DNA from: an uncultured Saprospiraceae bacterium
GTDB lineage: Bacteria; Bacteroidota; Bacteroidia; Chitinophagales; Saprospiraceae
Assembly: GCA_938022935.1 (NCBI GenBank)
Contig: CALIHL010000041.1
Span: forward strand, 1-54,418
DNA: 54,418 nt
Direction: 5' to 3'
Shown here: positions 25,520 through 35,323 of the stretch, piece after piece
How the letters are laid out: every line of letters begins with the position of its first letter
Numbering within the stretch: position 1 is the first letter of the stretch
Translations under genes and position numbers: made by a program
The notes under the pieces: generated by a model
What the model was told of the DNA's origin: nothing
The model's database searches: none
What the model saw: only the letters and a program-made list of their open reading frames with translations

Positions 25520-26536
25520 CTATTTTATCGTTGATATAATCTGTTCCACTTTTGATATATCATTCTCATGTAGATCTCGATGAAATACGAACCTAATCTC
25601 ATGAGGCCCAAACTGAACCGCTCCTATCTCATGTTGTTTCAGCTTATCTAAGAAGCTTTTAGGATCCTCTTTATCCGCCAATGAGAATACGACAATATTG
25701 GTTTTTACTGGTCTTACACTTTCTACATAAGCTTGCCTGTTGAGTAGTTCGCCTATCTTTTTTGCTCGAGCATTATCAATTTTTAAGTCCTCTACGTGGT
25801 GATCTAAAGCATAAGTGCAGGCTGCCGCCAAATATCCCGCTTGTCGCATGCCGCCACCTATAGCTTTTCGGATGCGTCGTGCCTTCCTAATTTTTTCTTT
25901 TGAGCCAATGAGTACCGATCCAACCGGAGCACCCAATCCTTTGGATATGCATATGGAGATGCTATCAAACAAAGCACCTACCTGATGAGTTGACTCTCCT
26001 GTCTCGACAAGAACATTGAATAATCGAGCACCATCCAGGTGCAGGCTTAAGCCTCGTTGTTGACAAAGACCCGATATGGGTATTATCTCATCACAAGTAT
26101 AGTAGCTACCTCCTCCTTTGTTACAACTATTTTCAAGCACAACAAGGCGGGAGATAGGTAGCCAATCATAATCAGGCCTGATGGCTTGGGCAATTTGATC
26201 GGCGGTGATCTTGCCATACTTCCCTGGGACGATGTTCATAGATACCCCGGAGTTATTAGCATATCCACCTACTTCATATTGATAGACATGCGAGTAGTGA
26301 TCGCAGATCACTTCATCAAGTGGCTGTGTATGCATTTTGATGGCTATCTGATTAGTCATAGTGCCAGACGGACAGAACATCGCCGCTTCTTTGCCAAACA
26401 TCTTGGCTGCCTTCGATTCTAATACATTGACACTCGGGTCTTCACCAAATACATCATCACCGACTTCTGCAGCCATCATAACGGAGAGCATCTCGGGAGT
26501 AGGCTTGGTGACTGTGTCAGATATAAGGTTAATCAT
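25520..26536 (-). CDS. ltaE: Low-specificity threonine aldolase
   Basis: A 338-residue PLP enzyme that splits L-threonine or allo-threonine to glycine and acetaldehyde. It begins INLISDTVTKPTPEMLSVM and holds the cofactor-binding FCPSGTMTNQIA, LHLDGARLFNV with the PLP-contacting Asp, and the PLP lysine in CISKGLGAPVGS. Length and motifs are typical. It runs convergent to the BFN gene with 27 bases between. Together with the gcv genes and SerA it belongs to glycine and one-carbon metabolism, but it is not in an operon with them. Confidence 0.95.
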   Translation of the reverse strand: MINLISDTVTKPTPEMLSVMMAAEVGDDVFGEDPSVNVLESKAAKMFGKEAAMFCPSGTMTNQIAIKMHTQPLDEVICDHYSHVYQYEVGGYANNSGVSMNIVPGKYGKITADQIAQAIRPDYDWLPISRLVVLENSCNKGGGSYYTCDEIIPISGLCQQRGLSLHLDGARLFNVLVETGESTHQVGALFDSISICISKGLGAPVGSVLIGSKEKIRKARRIRKAIGGGMRQAGYLAAACTYALDHHVEDLKIDNARAKKIGELLNRQAYVESVRPVKTNIVVFSLADKEDPKSFLDKLKQHEIGAVQFGPHEIRFVFHRDLHENDISKVEQIISTIK

Positions 26537-26596
26537 CGCTTCTTGTAATTATAATTTCTATTGGTTGGTTATTAGAATATTTTGAACGCCTCTATT

Positions 26597-28813
26597 TTAT
26601 TCTCCTGGATGATAGGTGTCTTTTGCCTGAGCTAAGACATCATCTTTATAATATAAGACATCTTTAAAAACGCCATCTGCATATAGCTGTGCTTGATCAT
26701 AAAAGTGAGCAGAAGCAGGGTCTCCGCTTTGTCCTCCTGCTAAGAGGGACTTGGCTTTCACTTTGTCTCCAAACTCGACTGCAGCAATAAAGCTATTGCC
26801 TCTGGTTCCGTAGATCTTTTTTGTTTTCTGTTTTGTCCTCATACCATATGCGGCAAGAGCTCCCCATCTCGCTGTGGACATCCCAACGGGTATGCTAGGT
26901 GCATCATCGTCAAATTGGTGATCAATATCTCCATTGATTCTTTGAAATCTACTGATCTCACCCCACGGCGTTTTCCAAGTTCCAAAGTCTTTGACAATAT
27001 GATCAATACTTCTTTTTAACATAGCCAATTGCTCTTTGTCAGAAGCTCCGTTGCCTATGTGCTCTATCTTTTGCATAGGACTCAAGCCTTTAGGGAAGTT
27101 ACCTTCTTGTAGAAAGTACTGACAATAGAAGTGGCCTATGGACATACCGATACTTTCCTTGTCTACAGCATAGTCCCAAGCTCTCAATACTTCTATAGCT
27201 GCCTTAAGATTAGGATCTTTGGAAGCGCTTTGGTCATATGCTTTTATCAGAGCAGGCATAGTGATCTCCATAGCAGGTAGATATGGATCGTATGCCATAT
27301 CGATGAGTTTGTCGATTGTTATCTGGTCCATTTTTTCTAAAAGTCGGATGGCATGAACGCCTCTCAGGTTCTCTCTGTTTCGAGACATATATCTTGGGTA
27401 GTCAGTGGGCTTAGGGCTGTTCTCTGCAGCGGCTGTAAATGGCGTAGAATTACAATTTTGGATCCATCCATTTGAAGGATTTACAATAGTGATAATTTCA
27501 TCAACAGTGTGCAATCCTTTCCAATCTGTTTCTGGATCGCTACCATCTACTGGTTTTGTAAAATCAAACTTTACATTTCGCTTTGGGATAAAGTCGCCAT
27601 GATAGTACGCGATCGTCCCATCGGCATCAGCATAGACAGTGTTATTAGATGAGTTAGTCCTTATGTCCATCATCTTTCTAAACTCTGAATGATTGCTTAG
27701 CTTGGTTCTTGTGTAAGATTGCATCAGTGCTTTTATTGGACTCCACATCATATTGGTCGCTACCCATTTGCCGTCTATAGATTGTGTGATCGGCCCATGA
27801 TGAGTTCTGTAGATTGTAAAAGTTTTATCTATGAGCGCTGTTCCTTCTTTAACTTTAATGTTCACTTGCATCTCTTCGACAGGCCTTTCTTCTTCACCAT
27901 ATTGATAGACATATCCTTCGCCATCTTTCTTCACGTCTTCTATGTAATCATCCATGATGTCAGTATAGGTTGAGGTGTGCATCCACCCAGTTTTTTCATT
28001 GAATCCTTGGTACACAAAAAACTGTCCCCAAGTCACCGCACCATAGGCATTGAGACCTTCTTCGCTCACAACGTGTACTTCTCCTCTAAAGTAGAATGAC
28101 GTGTGAGGATTGATCAAGAGCATAGCATCTCCCGAGGCTGTGTGATCCCCTGAGATCGCAAATCCATTGGACCCTGTAGGTTCTATCTCATAGTCGATAT
28201 TGTCTTCAACATCATCCTCTTCGATAGCGCCTATGTCGCTGGTTGGATCACTTTCGTAAAATGCCTTTATCTTTTGAGTTGAGACCCTTTCAATGTCACC
28301 TCCTATAGATCCTTCGCTAAAGTACATAGGCATCCATGGTTCAAATCTTGTTAAAAGACGAGGCTGCACCTGAGGGTGCGTGTATAAATAGTAGTTGATG
28401 CCATCTGCAAAAGCTTGACAAAGCTCTTTTAACCACTGTGGGCTTTCTTCATAGTAAGCTTTGGCTTCATCGGTCGTCATAAAAAGTTGTGCTCTTAAAT
28501 CACTATAGAGTTCTTCTTCTCCTTCTACCTCTGCCAATCGTCCTATCGCCCAGATGTAATTTTGTTCTACGCGTGCGAAGTCATCTTCGCATTGAGCATA
28601 AAGCAATCCAAATACAGCATCAGCATCTGTCTTGCCATAAATATGTGGGACGCCATATGTGTCTCTTATGATCTCGACTTGTGAGGCTTGATTGATCCAC
28701 CCTTGCACTTCTTCAGAGATGGTCTGTTCAGTATTAGACTTTTTGCAACTTGTTGCTGTTATCATGAAGATCAGAGCAAGAGTGAGTACTTTGTATGCTG
28801 CTTGGTTATTCAT
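26597..28813 (-). CDS. Penicillin acylase-family lipoprotein (Ntn amidohydrolase)
   Basis: A 738-residue Ntn hydrolase precursor. I start at the ATG at 28813, five codons inside the longest frame, because MNNQAAYKVLTLALIFMITA followed by TSC is a lipoprotein signal. The N-terminal alpha chain begins VEIIRDTYGVPHIYG. Autocleavage should occur at TG|SNGFAISGDHTASG (position 220 counted from the longer frame), where Ser becomes the nucleophile. HTSFYF and the later NLRGVHAIR segment fit this family. Members cleave acyl-homoserine lactones, beta-lactam side chains or other N-acyl amides. Which is used here is unknown. Confidence 0.93.
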   Translation of the reverse strand: MNNQAAYKVLTLALIFMITATSCKKSNTEQTISEEVQGWINQASQVEIIRDTYGVPHIYGKTDADAVFGLLYAQCEDDFARVEQNYIWAIGRLAEVEGEEELYSDLRAQLFMTTDEAKAYYEESPQWLKELCQAFADGINYYLYTHPQVQPRLLTRFEPWMPMYFSEGSIGGDIERVSTQKIKAFYESDPTSDIGAIEEDDVEDNIDYEIEPTGSNGFAISGDHTASGDAMLLINPHTSFYFRGEVHVVSEEGLNAYGAVTWGQFFVYQGFNEKTGWMHTSTYTDIMDDYIEDVKKDGEGYVYQYGEEERPVEEMQVNIKVKEGTALIDKTFTIYRTHHGPITQSIDGKWVATNMMWSPIKALMQSYTRTKLSNHSEFRKMMDIRTNSSNNTVYADADGTIAYYHGDFIPKRNVKFDFTKPVDGSDPETDWKGLHTVDEIITIVNPSNGWIQNCNSTPFTAAAENSPKPTDYPRYMSRNRENLRGVHAIRLLEKMDQITIDKLIDMAYDPYLPAMEITMPALIKAYDQSASKDPNLKAAIEVLRAWDYAVDKESIGMSIGHFYCQYFLQEGNFPKGLSPMQKIEHIGNGASDKEQLAMLKRSIDHIVKDFGTWKTPWGEISRFQRINGDIDHQFDDDAPSIPVGMSTARWGALAAYGMRTKQKTKKIYGTRGNSFIAAVEFGDKVKAKSLLAGGQSGDPASAHFYDQAQLYADGVFKDVLYYKDDVLAQAKDTYHPGE

Positions 28814-28966
28814 ATCACCAAGATACACAAAGAGTACTTTCCTCTTATACTTGATTTTAAGTCTTTGAACATGATTGAATGCTTCGTATTTTAAATGAAT
28901 AATCAGTAGATCGATTAATTAACATTGCATTCTGAATTAAGATTAATAATTGAGCTGCCATATTCT

Positions 28967-28974
28967 TACCTTTG
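28967..28974 (+). promoter_or_regulatory. -7 box TACCTTTG of the small lipoprotein gene
   Basis: A full TAnnTTTG match lies 19 bases before the chosen ATG at 28994, supporting that start. A clear -33 element at the normal distance is not seen. Confidence 0.4.
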
Positions 28975-28993
28975 TTTCAACAATCAGCCTATT

Positions 28994-29542
28994 ATGTCTT
29001 TGAAAACTTCCTTTTTGTTTCTATTACTAGTATTCGCTTGTCAAGAAAAAACAAGTGAGGATATCGTTGCCTTGATCAAGGGTCTTGATACGGCAGAAAA
29101 GCAGATGGCCTTCCTTCGTACAATAGCAAATAATGACCAAGAGGTCAGACGGGCAGATATAGCTGCCATCGAGGGGTACGGACAAAATAGTAAGGAGCAT
29201 AAAGCTTCCACGCAAACTATGCTCGCAGTTGATGCCGACAATCTCATCAAGATCCAAGAGTATCTAAACCAATATGGTCATCCAACAGTCATGACTCATG
29301 GAGAGCGCGAGAGTTTGGTGCCATGGTTAGTAACATATCATGCCTCTGGTGGATTTGGACCTAAAATGAAAATCTTCCCTTTTCTTCTCAAGGGATATAA
29401 AAGCGGAGATCTCGATAGCAGTTCTTTAGTAACTATTCTTGAGAAGATGCACATCGAAAAGTTTGGTAACAGTGTAGAATGGTATAGGAGCATGACAGAT
29501 GCTGAAAAAATAGAACTTTTGATGACAGCAATGGATTTGTAG
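28994..29542 (+). CDS. Small lipoprotein of unknown function
   Basis: A 182-residue protein. I start at 28994 because MSLKTSFLFLLLVFAC is a clear lipoprotein signal ending at Cys16, while the extra 23 upstream codons overlap the likely promoter. The mature part is largely helical and contains LNQYGHPTVMTHGERESLVPW and YHASGGFGPKM. No known catalytic motif is apparent. It is followed 30 bases later by the DUF1801 gene on the same strand. Confidence 0.75.
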   Translation: MSLKTSFLFLLLVFACQEKTSEDIVALIKGLDTAEKQMAFLRTIANNDQEVRRADIAAIEGYGQNSKEHKASTQTMLAVDADNLIKIQEYLNQYGHPTVMTHGERESLVPWLVTYHASGGFGPKMKIFPFLLKGYKSGDLDSSSLVTILEKMHIEKFGNSVEWYRSMTDAEKIELLMTAMDL

Positions 29543-29572
29543 AACAGACATGTTAAGTATCTTGCGAGAGCA

Positions 29573-30001
29573 ATGAAAATCAATACAGATAACAGAGTCC
29601 CAGAGAAGTTTCAAAGCTTTCCATCCCATATCCTTCCTAAAGTCAATCATCTGCGAAGTCTGATATTGCAAAAGGCAGAAGATCTCGAGCAAGTTGACGA
29701 ACTTGAGGAAACCTTAAAATGGGGAGAACCAAGTTATATCGCTAAGAAGGGTAGTACAATTAGAATAGATTGGAAAGCGAAGTCTCCAGACCAATATGCG
29801 ATGTACTTTAAGTGTACAAGTAAGTTAGTCGAAACTTTTAGGTCTGTATATGGCGATACCTTTCGATATGAAAAGAATAGAGCCATCCTTTTTAATCTTG
29901 ACGATGAGATCCCAGAACATGAGCTTAAGCAATGTATAGGCGCTGCTTTGCAATATCACACTGTAAAGAATGACAAGCATCTTGGAATAGAGGTTGACTA
30001 A
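29573..30001 (+). CDS. DUF1801-domain (YdhG-like) protein
   Basis: A 142-residue cytosolic protein whose sequence fits the DUF1801 family: an N-terminal helix HLRSLILQKAEDL, the conserved ETLKWGEPSYI (about 46-56), DWKAKSPDQYAMYFKC, and a final basic helix. The biochemical role of the family is unknown; some members resemble iron-chaperone frataxin folds. It sits between the small lipoprotein and rlmF, nine bases before the latter. Confidence 0.85.
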   Translation: MKINTDNRVPEKFQSFPSHILPKVNHLRSLILQKAEDLEQVDELEETLKWGEPSYIAKKGSTIRIDWKAKSPDQYAMYFKCTSKLVETFRSVYGDTFRYEKNRAILFNLDDEIPEHELKQCIGAALQYHTVKNDKHLGIEVD

Positions 30002-30010
30002 AAAGAACAT

Positions 30011-30985
30011 GTGAAAGAAAAGTCAAGCCGTACAAAAGAAGCAAAGCCCAAACTTCATAAAAGGAGTAAACATCATAATCGATATGATTTTGACGAACTT
30101 ATCAAGGCGTTTCCTGGCTTGGGCGTTTTTGTCCGCCCAAACAAGTACGGAAATCTTTCAGTCGATTTTTTTGACCCTTTAGCGGTTAAAGCACTCAATA
30201 CTGCACTTCTAAAAAGATACTACGGTGTTGAGTTTTGGGATGTGCCAGATGGATACCTTTGTCCGCCTATACCTGGACGAGCGGAGTATATACATCAGGC
30301 GGCAGATCTATTATTGAGTAGTAACCAAAGTAACAATCCTAAGGTGCCTCGGGGAGAAGGTTTAAAGTGTTTGGACATTGGTGTAGGAGCTAACTGCATA
30401 TATCCATTGATAGGCCAAGCCGAGTATGGCTGGTCTTTTGTCGGTACAGATATTGATGATGTCGCTATTGCAAATGCTTCTGAAATTATTGCTAAGAACT
30501 CAAGAGTTTCTAGTTCAATTGAAATTAGAAAACAGGTAAATCAAGAGCAGATCTTGGAAGGGATTATAAAAGAGGACGAACAGTTTGATCTGTGCATATG
30601 CAATCCTCCTTTTCATGCTTCACAAGAGGAAGCTTTGTTGGGCACAAAGCGTAAGTTGAAAAACCTAAAAGGTCAAGATGTAGAAGATCCTGTTCTGAAT
30701 TTTGGTGGACAAAGTAATGAACTGTGGTGCCCAGGTGGAGAAGTGGCGTTTATAGATCGACTTATAAACGAAAGTCAATCGTATGCTATGGATGTCTTGT
30801 GGTATACGACCTTGGTTTCAAAAGAGGCTAACGTAGAAGGTATCATGATAAAGTTAGAAAAGGCGAGAGTAGCAGATGTCAAAGTGCTACCTCTTTTATT
30901 GGGCAATAAGAAAAGCAGAATAGTTGCATGGACGTATTTCGCTAGAGCGCAACAAAAGGCTTGGTCAAAATTCAGATGGTCGTAG
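30011..30985 (+). CDS. rlmF: 23S rRNA (adenine-1618-N6)-methyltransferase
   Basis: A 324-residue SAM-dependent methyltransferase that modifies A1618 of 23S rRNA. Diagnostic features are the N-terminal KLHKRSKHHNRYDFDELIKAFP, the SAM motif CLDIGVGANCIYPLIG, and the catalytic NPPF in CNPPFHASQEEAL. The start is GTG at 30011, with a basic lead-in. It is probably co-transcribed with the DUF1801 gene; the nucleoside hydrolase gene follows closely. Confidence 0.95.
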   Translation: MKEKSSRTKEAKPKLHKRSKHHNRYDFDELIKAFPGLGVFVRPNKYGNLSVDFFDPLAVKALNTALLKRYYGVEFWDVPDGYLCPPIPGRAEYIHQAADLLLSSNQSNNPKVPRGEGLKCLDIGVGANCIYPLIGQAEYGWSFVGTDIDDVAIANASEIIAKNSRVSSSIEIRKQVNQEQILEGIIKEDEQFDLCICNPPFHASQEEALLGTKRKLKNLKGQDVEDPVLNFGGQSNELWCPGGEVAFIDRLINESQSYAMDVLWYTTLVSKEANVEGIMIKLEKARVADVKVLPLLLGNKKSRIVAWTYFARAQQKAWSKFRWS

Positions 30986-31024
30986 AAGATGAATAAGAGT
31001 ACTTTCTTTTCTCAATTACAATTC

Positions 31025-31945
31025 ATGAAGCCAAAGCTGTTTGTTTTGCTTGCATTGCTTTGTATAGCTCTTAGCTGCAATGTCGAACCAAAACATCAAG
31101 GACTTCCGATTATCATAGATGCCGACACCGCCAATGAGGTTGACGACTTGTTTGCTCTTGTGAGAGCAGTAGAGGAGCCTTCTTTTGATTTAATCGGGAT
31201 AACATCAGCGCAGTTTCACACCTCTCCACTTGCTTCAGATAATACTGTCTTAGAAAGCCAAAAAGTCAATGAGGATATACTTAGATTAATGAATCGAAAA
31301 GATATCCCGCTGCCGCTTGGCAGTAAGGATGCGTTACTGTCAAAAGGTGAGCCACAGGTGTCAGAAGCATCAACGTTTATAGTAGAGCATGCGCGAAAGC
31401 ACAGTCCCAAAGATCCACTTCATTTAGTGATTCTTGGTTCTTGTACCAACGTTGCTTCAGCGATTCTCGAAGACCCTTCTATCATACCCAATATCAATGT
31501 TCACTATCTGGGTTTCTGGCATGACTCAGAAACCAATGAGTATAACAAAAAAGAATTTAACTCAGGCAATGACACTCTTGCTGTCAACTACTTATTGGAC
31601 TTGAAGGGTTTACAGTTTGATGTGATGACCGCTACTACTTCGCAGCATTTGGTATTTAAAAAAGAAGTGGTCGACAAACACTTGAAAGGGAAAGGAGGTG
31701 TTTCAGATTACCTCGTAGATCGGTGGGAGTCTTATGAGCGATGGTGGACCAAAGAAGATTCTGAAAAGTTAGAGTGGATCATGTGGGACGTTGCTATAAT
31801 CGAAGCATTGATCACGCCAGAATTAACAGAGAAAGAGGTGTTTTTAACACCGCCTGAAAATACGCAGCGCAATATTGAAGTGTTTACAAAGATTGATGCG
31901 CCTCAGATGGAACTTAACTTTTGGAATAGCCTGTCTAATCTATAA
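31025..31945 (+). CDS. Nucleoside hydrolase lipoprotein
   Basis: A 306-residue inosine-uridine-type nucleoside hydrolase. The calcium-binding motif is DADTANEVDD near the N-terminus and the family stretch LVILGSCTNVASAI is present. I use the ATG at 31025 rather than the one at 30989, because MKPKLFVLLALLCIALSC is a lipoprotein signal. It likely splits ribonucleosides in the periplasm for base salvage. It could also belong to pyrimidine-specific members. Confidence 0.9.
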   Translation: MKPKLFVLLALLCIALSCNVEPKHQGLPIIIDADTANEVDDLFALVRAVEEPSFDLIGITSAQFHTSPLASDNTVLESQKVNEDILRLMNRKDIPLPLGSKDALLSKGEPQVSEASTFIVEHARKHSPKDPLHLVILGSCTNVASAILEDPSIIPNINVHYLGFWHDSETNEYNKKEFNSGNDTLAVNYLLDLKGLQFDVMTATTSQHLVFKKEVVDKHLKGKGGVSDYLVDRWESYERWWTKEDSEKLEWIMWDVAIIEALITPELTEKEVFLTPPENTQRNIEVFTKIDAPQMELNFWNSLSNL

Positions 31946-31962
31946 TATTTGGCTCGATCTAA

Positions 31963-32931
31963 TTAGCTCGTGATCATATCACAAGCTAGCTTCAGCAAAC
32001 TTTTTTTCTCACTCAAACTTCTTTCTAATGGCAATTGCGCTAGACCAATTAATCTGCGCATGATTTCCACTCCTGCGATTTGATTGGTTAGCTTTCTATC
32101 AAGAGGGCTGTCGTATAGATTAACAACTTCTTCTAAGATGCTGACGTCACCAGTGCTCAGAATCAGATGGCCAGTCATCACTCCAAGATCGAACTCTTTG
32201 AACCCAACAAAGCAAAACTCAGGATCCAACATGTAAACCTTATTCCCTTGGTTCATCCAACTCCCAGGATAGTAGTCGCCATGAAGCAAGGTGTCTCCAG
32301 TCTTGAGGTACTGTTGCCCTAATCCATTTACAATTAAGTTGAGCTGTTTATCTTTTTTATAAACTAATGAGAGTGCTTGTAACCCTTCCTGCACATCATC
32401 TAATTGGAATCCATTGTCTTCTAAGAATGGAAGAACAAAGATATGTTGATGATTCAGTTTGCGTAGAGCTATATTTTTGGGGAAGCCTTTTGGTGGTTTT
32501 GTCTGATGAGTTTGTCTGATGATTCGAACCAATTGTTCTAATTTGTCTGTATATATCTTGCGTTGCTGATAGATAGACGACATGTCATCACAATCACCCA
32601 AGTCTTGCATCATTATTAGATGGTCCTGCTTGCTATAACTAATAACCTTAGGAACGTGATTGTCCAGCGAAGAGCCCTTTATGGATTCGTAAAACCGATA
32701 CTCTATATCTATCCGCTCTACAGGTGCAGGTATATCTTGGTACTTTTGTACAAAAGGTCTTGATTGTTTCAGTATGAATGATCTCTTGTCTGTTATTACC
32801 CTCAGTACGACATTCATATTGCCTGCGCCTGGAGACTCTGTACTGATCACTTTTTCGTTATTAATCCAACCTAGTTGTGTCAGGATCTTCTGGATCGACT
32901 GAATAGATGTATCAAGATGTATCATACTCAT
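31963..32931 (-). CDS. Phosphotransferase, methylthioribose-kinase-like
   Basis: A 322-residue protein with the aminoglycoside-phosphotransferase/MTR-kinase fold. It has a glycine-rich ATP loop at ESPGAGNMNVVLRV, the ATP-binding lysine in RSFILKQSRPFVQ, the catalytic loop HGDYYPGSW and the metal-binding MLDPEFCFVG. Closest in feel to methylthioribose kinase, the first step of methionine salvage, but no mtnA or other salvage genes are adjacent. A small-alcohol or sugar kinase is an alternative. Confidence 0.85.
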   Translation of the reverse strand: MSMIHLDTSIQSIQKILTQLGWINNEKVISTESPGAGNMNVVLRVITDKRSFILKQSRPFVQKYQDIPAPVERIDIEYRFYESIKGSSLDNHVPKVISYSKQDHLIMMQDLGDCDDMSSIYQQRKIYTDKLEQLVRIIRQTHQTKPPKGFPKNIALRKLNHQHIFVLPFLEDNGFQLDDVQEGLQALSLVYKKDKQLNLIVNGLGQQYLKTGDTLLHGDYYPGSWMNQGNKVYMLDPEFCFVGFKEFDLGVMTGHLILSTGDVSILEEVVNLYDSPLDRKLTNQIAGVEIMRRLIGLAQLPLERSLSEKKSLLKLACDMITS

Positions 32932-33044
32932 GAGAGCAAGGTAAGGATATCGTCATTGCATAATGGGACATATTCAGAGGCTTTCTGATGAAAGACGATA
33001 GAATTGTCGCCCAAGATGGTCATGTAATCCTATATCCATTGTTG

Positions 33045-33052
33045 TATATTTG
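33045..33052 (+). promoter_or_regulatory. -7 box TATATTTG upstream of lepA
   Basis: A full TAnnTTTG match followed by GC, 58 bases before the lepA ATG. No strong -33 TTG at 19-21 bases is visible. Confidence 0.45.
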
Positions 33053-33109
33053 CACCCTAATATCAAGGGCTGCGATATCTTTGCATAATTCCTTGATAAT
33101 CAGTTTCAT

Positions 33110-34906
33110 ATGAAGAATATCCGCAATTTTTGCGTTATCGCACATATAGATCATGGGAAGAGTACTCTTTCTGATCGTTTGTTAGAGGAGACTCAGACTA
33201 TTTCCGAAAGGAATATGACAAATCAGGCACTTGATGATATGGATCTCGAGAGAGAACGAGGTATCACGATCAAGAGTCATGCTATTCAGATGTATTACAA
33301 GCATACTGATGGAGAGACGTATACCTATAATCTTATCGATACACCAGGTCATGTAGACTTCTCATATGAGGTCTCAAGGTCTATTGCAGCATGTGAAGGT
33401 GCTTTGCTAATAGTAGATGCATCACAGGGTGTACAAGCTCAGACGATATCTAATCTTTACTTGGCTATAGGACATGATCTTGAGATCATACCTGTCCTCA
33501 ATAAGGTCGATATGGAAAGTGCGATGATAGATGAGATGTCCGATCAGATCATTGATTTACTAGGATGCGACAAAGAAGATATAGTTCTTGCATCTGGAAA
33601 GACTGGCTTAGGGGTGGACAATATTCTTGCTGCAGTAGTCGACAGGATACCTGCACCCAAAGGTGATCCTGAAGCTCCGTTACAAGCGCTGATATTTGAC
33701 AGTGTCTTTAATCAGTTTAGAGGGGTGATCGCCTATTTTAGAATCCTCAATGGTACGCTTAAGAAGAATGACCAGATAAGATTTGTCAATACTGGTGGAG
33801 AATATGGTGCTGATGAGATTGGCGTATTGCAATTGGATCAGGTTCCTAAGGATGAGCTTGGTGCTGGCAATGTTGGATATGTTATAACAGGCATCAAAGA
33901 ATCTAAAGAAGTAAAGGTAGGTGATACGATTACTTTGCGCGATAATCCTTGTGAAGAGGGCATCCATGGATTTGAAGATGTGAAGCCGATGGTCTTCGCA
34001 GGTATATATCCGATAGATAACGACGACTTTGAGGATTTAAGAGATAGCTTAGAAAAGCTACAGCTAAATGATGCATCACTGGTCTATGAACCTGAGTCTT
34101 CAGTTGCCTTAGGATTTGGATTTAGATGTGGATTCTTAGGGATGCTTCACTTAGAGATCATCCAAGAAAGACTCTCTCGAGAGTTTGATCAAGAGGTGAT
34201 TACTACTGTCCCTAACGTATCATATGTAGCATATACCAAAAAGCAAGATAGATTGGTGATCAATACGCCTAATGATTTGCCTGATCCATCATCTATCGAT
34301 AGAGTAGAAGAACCATATATCAAAGCGCAGATCATAACGATGCCTGAGTATATCGGTTCGATTATGACTTTGGCTATGGATAAGCGTGGTATCCTTACTA
34401 ATCAAAACTATCTAACAACAGATAGAGTAGAGTTGACTTTTGAGATGCCCCTGGCGGAAATAGTTTTTGACTTTTATGATAGATTGAAATCTATAAGTCG
34501 AGGATATGCTTCATTTGATTATGTGATGATAGATTATCGTGCTTCAGAACTTGTGAAGTTAGATATCAAACTCAACGGTGATTCTGTAGATGCTTTATCA
34601 TCGCTTGTGCATAAGACTAAGGCAGCATCTTTCGGCAGACAAATCTGTAAGAGATTAAAAGAGTTGCTACCAAGGCAACAGTTTCTAATTGCAATCCAAG
34701 CAGCTGTTGGTGCTAAGATTATAGCAAGAGAAACAATCTCGGCACTTCGTAAGGATGTAACAGCTAAGTGTTACGGTGGTGATATAACACGTAAGCGTAA
34801 ATTGTTAGAGAAGCAGAAGAAAGGTAAGAAGAAGATGCGCCAGATCGGAAGTGTGCAAGTGCCACAAAAGGCGTTCTTAGAAGTACTAAAGTTGAATGAA
34901 GGTTAA
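33110..34906 (+). CDS. lepA: Elongation factor 4 (back-translocating GTPase)
   Basis: A 598-residue translational GTPase, typical LepA length. G1 is AHIDHGKST (about 10-18), G2 RGITIKS, G3 DTPGHVDF, G4 NKVD. The end is the LepA-specific basic C-terminal domain with [20 protein letters not shown]. LepA binds ribosomes at the A-site side and improves translation under ionic stress. It begins at ATG 33110 ([19 protein letters not shown]). It converges on the SET-domain gene with 24 bases between. Confidence 0.98.
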   Translation: MKNIRNFCVIAHIDHGKSTLSDRLLEETQTISERNMTNQALDDMDLERERGITIKSHAIQMYYKHTDGETYTYNLIDTPGHVDFSYEVSRSIAACEGALLIVDASQGVQAQTISNLYLAIGHDLEIIPVLNKVDMESAMIDEMSDQIIDLLGCDKEDIVLASGKTGLGVDNILAAVVDRIPAPKGDPEAPLQALIFDSVFNQFRGVIAYFRILNGTLKKNDQIRFVNTGGEYGADEIGVLQLDQVPKDELGAGNVGYVITGIKESKEVKVGDTITLRDNPCEEGIHGFEDVKPMVFAGIYPIDNDDFEDLRDSLEKLQLNDASLVYEPESSVALGFGFRCGFLGMLHLEIIQERLSREFDQEVITTVPNVSYVAYTKKQDRLVINTPNDLPDPSSIDRVEEPYIKAQIITMPEYIGSIMTLAMDKRGILTNQNYLTTDRVELTFEMPLAEIVFDFYDRLKSISRGYASFDYVMIDYRASELVKLDIKLNGDSVDALSSLVHKTKAASFGRQICKRLKELLPRQQFLIAIQAAVGAKIIARETISALRKDVTAKCYGGDITRKRKLLEKQKKGKKKMRQIGSVQVPQKAFLEVLKLNEG

Positions 34907-34930
34907 AAAAGTGATGCCTGATAGGAAGGT

Positions 34931-35317
34931 TTAAGAAACTTCAAACCACAGATCAACAACTCCTTTTGTTCCGCCGGTATAATCGATGAGGATCTCGCTA
35001 CCGGCTTCTATAGTTTTAGATGCTTTAATTTTAATAGCTCCGTCGATGTAGTCCATGATGACTTCAGCATTTGCGACAGCGTTGTGGTTGTAAAGAGAGC
35101 CGTAGCCAAGTGCTATACATGCTTCATATCCACTTTCTTCCCATAGAAAATAGTAGTCATATAGATGTGTCTTGTCCAAATCATTAAGCTGACCTGCTGG
35201 TATTTTTATAATTGGACAGATCTCAATCAGGTCACCTTTTTGAAGATCTTCTGAGGTAAAGACGCCTCGACCTTTGACCTCTTCTTCTATGATGTATAAA
35301 CCCCGTATGTGAAGCAT
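34931..35317 (-). CDS. SET-domain protein (lysine methyltransferase-like)
   Basis: A 128-residue protein made up almost wholly of a SET domain. GRGVFTSEDLQKGDLIEICP is the SET-N core, YNHNAVANAEV replaces the usual NHSCxPN, and EILIDYTGG is the closing motif with its catalytic Tyr. The post-SET cysteines are missing. Such minimal SET proteins in bacteria methylate protein lysines, with targets mostly unknown. It starts six bases after the stop of the third collagen-like gene, so it is very likely the last gene of that operon. Confidence 0.88.
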   Translation of the reverse strand: MLHIRGLYIIEEEVKGRGVFTSEDLQKGDLIEICPIIKIPAGQLNDLDKTHLYDYYFLWEESGYEACIALGYGSLYNHNAVANAEVIMDYIDGAIKIKASKTIEAGSEILIDYTGGTKGVVDLWFEVS

Positions 35318-35323
35318 CTACAA

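Noticed and set aside
32521-32533. GATTCGAACC, a tRNA T-loop-like sequence
   Set aside because: It lies within the coding frame of the phosphotransferase, and no cloverleaf can be built around it.
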